The notes beneath the pieces are model-generated. The model saw nothing but the letters and a program-made list of their open reading frames with translations. It was not told the DNA's origin and ran no database searches. A stretch of DNA of 40,765 nucleotides from an uncultured Hyphomicrobiales bacterium (lineage in GTDB: Bacteria > Pseudomonadota > Alphaproteobacteria > Rhizobiales > Beijerinckiaceae): the NCBI GenBank assembly GCA_903825465.1, contig CAIKAR010000033.1, positions 1-40,765 of the forward strand, read 5' to 3'. Positions 38,706 through 40,765 of this stretch are shown here, one piece after another. Position 1 is the stretch's first letter. Every line of letters starts with the position of its first letter. A program made the position numbers and the translations under genes.

Positions 38706-40765
38706 ATGATGCGACAGTACGAGCTTGTCGATCGCGTTCGGAAATACAATCCGAACGCCGACGAGGACCTGCTGAACCGCGCCTACGTCTACGCCATGAA
38801 GGCGCATGGCGCTCAATTGCGCGCTTCCGGCGACCCCTATTTCAGCCATCCGCTGGAAGTCGCGGCTATCCTCACCGATTTGCGCCTCGACGACGCGACG
38901 ATCGTCGCGGCGGTGCTGCACGACACGATCGAGGACACGTCTTCGACACGCGAGGAAATCGACCGGCTGTTCGGCCCCAAAATCGCCGCGCTGGTCGAGG
39001 GCCTCACCAAGCTCAAGAAGCTCGACCTGGTTTCGAAGAAGGCCGAGCAGGCCGAGAACTTCCGCAAGCTGTTGCTGGCTATCGCCGACGATGTGCGGGT
39101 GTTGCTGGTCAAGCTCGCCGACCGCCTGCACAACATGCGCACGCTGGGCTTCGTGCCGCCGGACAAGCGCGAGCGCATCGCCCGCGAGACGCTCGACATC
39201 TACGCGCCGCTCGCCGGACGCATGGGCATGCAGCACATGCGCGAGGAGTTGGAGCACCTCTCTTTCAAAACGCTGTCGCCCGAGCCCTGCGCGATGATCG
39301 AGGCGCGGTTGGCCGACATGCGCGCGAACAACGTCAAGCTGATCGCCCAAATCGAAAAGGATGTCGTCGAGGCGCTCGGCAAGCGCGGCATTGAGGCCGA
39401 GGTGAAGGGCCGCGAGAAGGCGCCCTATTCGATTTTCCGCAAGATCGAGAACAAGTCGATCGCGGTGGAGCAATTGTCCGACATTTTTGGCTTCAGGATC
39501 GTAGTCGACACCGTCGAGGACTGCTACCGCACGCTCGGCGTCGTCCACACGCGCTGGCAGACCGTGCCCGGCCGTTTCAAGGACTATATTTCGACGCCGA
39601 AACAGAACGACTACCGCTCGATCCACACGACCGTCGTGGGACCAGGACGCCAGCGCGTCGAATTGCAGATCCGCACGCGCGAGATGCACGAGATCGCCGA
39701 ATACGGCATCGCGGCGCACGCGCTCTACAAGGACGGCGTGAGCGCGGAGGCCAACGCGGCGATCTCGGAAAGCCGGTCGTACAACTGGCTTCGCCGAACC
39801 GTCGAGCTTCTCGGGGAGGGCGACAGCCCGGAGGAGTTCCTCGAGCATACGAAGCTCGAAATGTTCCACGACCAGGTTTTTTGCTTCACGCCGAAGGGCA
39901 GGGTGATCGCGTTGCCGCGTTCGGCGACGCCGATCGACTTCGCCTACGCCATTCACACCGAGCTCGGCAACAACGCGATCGGCTGCAAGCTCAACGGCCG
40001 CATCGCGCCTTTGTTGTCGGAGCTGCGCAACGGCGACGAGGTCGAGATCGTCTCCACGAAGGGCCAATCGCCGCCGGCCGCCTGGGAGGGGCTCGTCGCG
40101 ACGGGCAAGGCGCGCGCCGCGATCCGCCGCGCGACGCGCGAGGCCGTGCGCAAGCAGTTCGCCGGGCTGGGGCGCCAGATCGTCGCGCGCGCTTTCGAGA
40201 AGGCGAAAAAAGCCTTCGCCGACGACATGGTGAAGGCCGCGCTGCCCCGGCTCGCGCGCCAGTCGATCGAAGATGTTTTCAGCGCCGTCGGCCGGGGCGA
40301 AATGTATTCCGGCGACGTGCTGCGCGCGGTGTATCCCGGCGTCAAGCCCGAGAAGCGCCCCGCCGGCGCGGCGCAGGGACTGACCGAGCTCGGCTGGTTC
40401 GGCCTGAAAAAAGCGGCGAACCTGGTGTTCAAGGTGCCTGGTCAAAACGACCGGTCGAGCAGCAGCGCGCTGCCCATCCGGGGCTTTGGCGGCGATCTGC
40501 CCGTGAGTTTCGCGCCGGACGGCGGCGCGGTGCCGGGAGATCGGATTGTTGGCATTTTCACGCCGGGTGAGGGCATCACGGTTTACCCCATCCAGTCTCC
40601 CGCTCTGGTGGCGTTCGAGGACCAGACCGACCGCTGGCTCGACGTGCGCTGGGACATCGACGAGGACAGCAACGATGTTTTTCCCGCGCGCATTCTGCTG
40701 AATTGCCTGAACGAGCCAGGCGCGCTGGGCGTCGCGGCGACGGTCATCGGCGATCTCGGCGCCAA
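38706..40765 (+). CDS. rsh: Bifunctional (p)ppGpp synthetase/hydrolase Rsh (3' end outside window)
   Basis: Makes and degrades the stringent-response alarmones. The frame starts at ATG 38706 (or 38709) and is still open at the window end, about 686 codons. Domains in order: HD hydrolase with His48 (YFSHPLEVA), His72-Asp73 (LHDTIED); synthetase with GREKAPYSIFRKIENK and RFKDYISTPKQNDYRSIHT; TGS domain (FCFTPKGRVIALPRSAT); helical region; and the start of the C-terminal ACT domain (LLNCLNEPGALGVAA). Both catalytic domains look intact, so this is the single bifunctional Rel/SpoT homologue typical of alphaproteobacteria. It lies 107 bases after rpoZ on the same strand. Confidence 0.97.
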   Translation, partial: MMRQYELVDRVRKYNPNADEDLLNRAYVYAMKAHGAQLRASGDPYFSHPLEVAAILTDLRLDDATIVAAVLHDTIEDTSSTREEIDRLFGPKIAALVEGLTKLKKLDLVSKKAEQAENFRKLLLAIADDVRVLLVKLADRLHNMRTLGFVPPDKRERIARETLDIYAPLAGRMGMQHMREELEHLSFKTLSPEPCAMIEARLADMRANNVKLIAQIEKDVVEALGKRGIEAEVKGREKAPYSIFRKIENKSIAVEQLSDIFGFRIVVDTVEDCYRTLGVVHTRWQTVPGRFKDYISTPKQNDYRSIHTTVVGPGRQRVELQIRTREMHEIAEYGIAAHALYKDGVSAEANAAISESRSYNWLRRTVELLGEGDSPEEFLEHTKLEMFHDQVFCFTPKGRVIALPRSATPIDFAYAIHTELGNNAIGCKLNGRIAPLLSELRNGDEVEIVSTKGQSPPAAWEGLVATGKARAAIRRATREAVRKQFAGLGRQIVARAFEKAKKAFADDMVKAALPRLARQSIEDVFSAVGRGEMYSGDVLRAVYPGVKPEKRPAGAAQGLTELGWFGLKKAANLVFKVPGQNDRSSSSALPIRGFGGDLPVSFAPDGGAVPGDRIVGIFTPGEGITVYPIQSPALVAFEDQTDRWLDVRWDIDEDSNDVFPARILLNCLNEPGALGVAATVIGDLGA

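Noticed and set aside
38511-40445. Open minus-strand frame of 644 codons
   Set aside because: Antisense to rsh, whose own frame has all the expected domains but runs beyond the window end.

Overview
The window is a piece of a high-GC alphaproteobacterial chromosome, most likely order Hyphomicrobiales (Rhizobiales). The grounds are the GC-rich third codon positions, a class I (archaeal-type) lysyl-tRNA synthetase, the order dapA-smpB-uracil-DNA glycosylase-NYN protein-rpoZ-rsh, and a repeated helix-hairpin-helix module that I know as a C-terminal extension of L21 and NuoE in that order. No species can be named from the sequence.

Layout. 1-3523 (+): the end of infB, then rbfA and truB (translation initiation, 30S maturation, tRNA pseudouridylation). 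3530-5639 (-): two orphan TctC/Bug-type periplasmic binding proteins. 5781-9895 (+): class I LysRS, an uncharacterised membrane protein coupled by a 4-base overlap to a TSUP transporter, and a YciA-like thioesterase. 9988-10063: a tRNA with anticodon CAU. 10064-14019: an accessory-looking stretch with a short XRE-type helix-turn-helix reading frame, two duplicated small secreted proteins (one with a PEP-CTERM-like tail, one truncated), a small membrane protein and katG. 14040-19578 (-): a catabolic cluster with an FAH-family hydrolase, a YciI-like protein, a two-domain extradiol dioxygenase, a YARHG protein, and the fused permease and binding protein of an iron-type ABC importer. 19685-20854 (-): an exported metallo-beta-lactamase-fold protein with several zinc ligands missing.

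21030-23838: a TIGR02444-type protein and ubiX (+) meet purN and purM (-). 23971-27407 (-): two tandem exported PQQ-dependent alcohol dehydrogenases. Both carry the second Asp associated with lanthanide use, but they lack the vicinal cysteines of MxaF/XoxF and have Asp where the metal-ligand Glu is expected. 27715-31693 (+): a large OmpA protein with four internal repeats, followed by a three-TM protein with three helix-hairpin-helix modules and a 15-residue-period Ala/Lys coil. I consider this pair the best candidate here for an undescribed envelope system. 31701-34794 (-): an alpha/beta hydrolase and a soluble lytic transglycosylase. 34999-40765: dapA, smpB, UDG family 5, NYN protein, rpoZ and a bifunctional (p)ppGpp synthetase/hydrolase that runs off the end.

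The housekeeping blocks are ordinary and densely packed, with several convergent pairs overlapping or nearly touching. The interesting material is the tandem quinoproteins, the OmpA/HHH pair, the degenerate metallo-beta-lactamase fold, the dioxygenase cluster without its ABC ATPase, and the small insertion after the tRNA.
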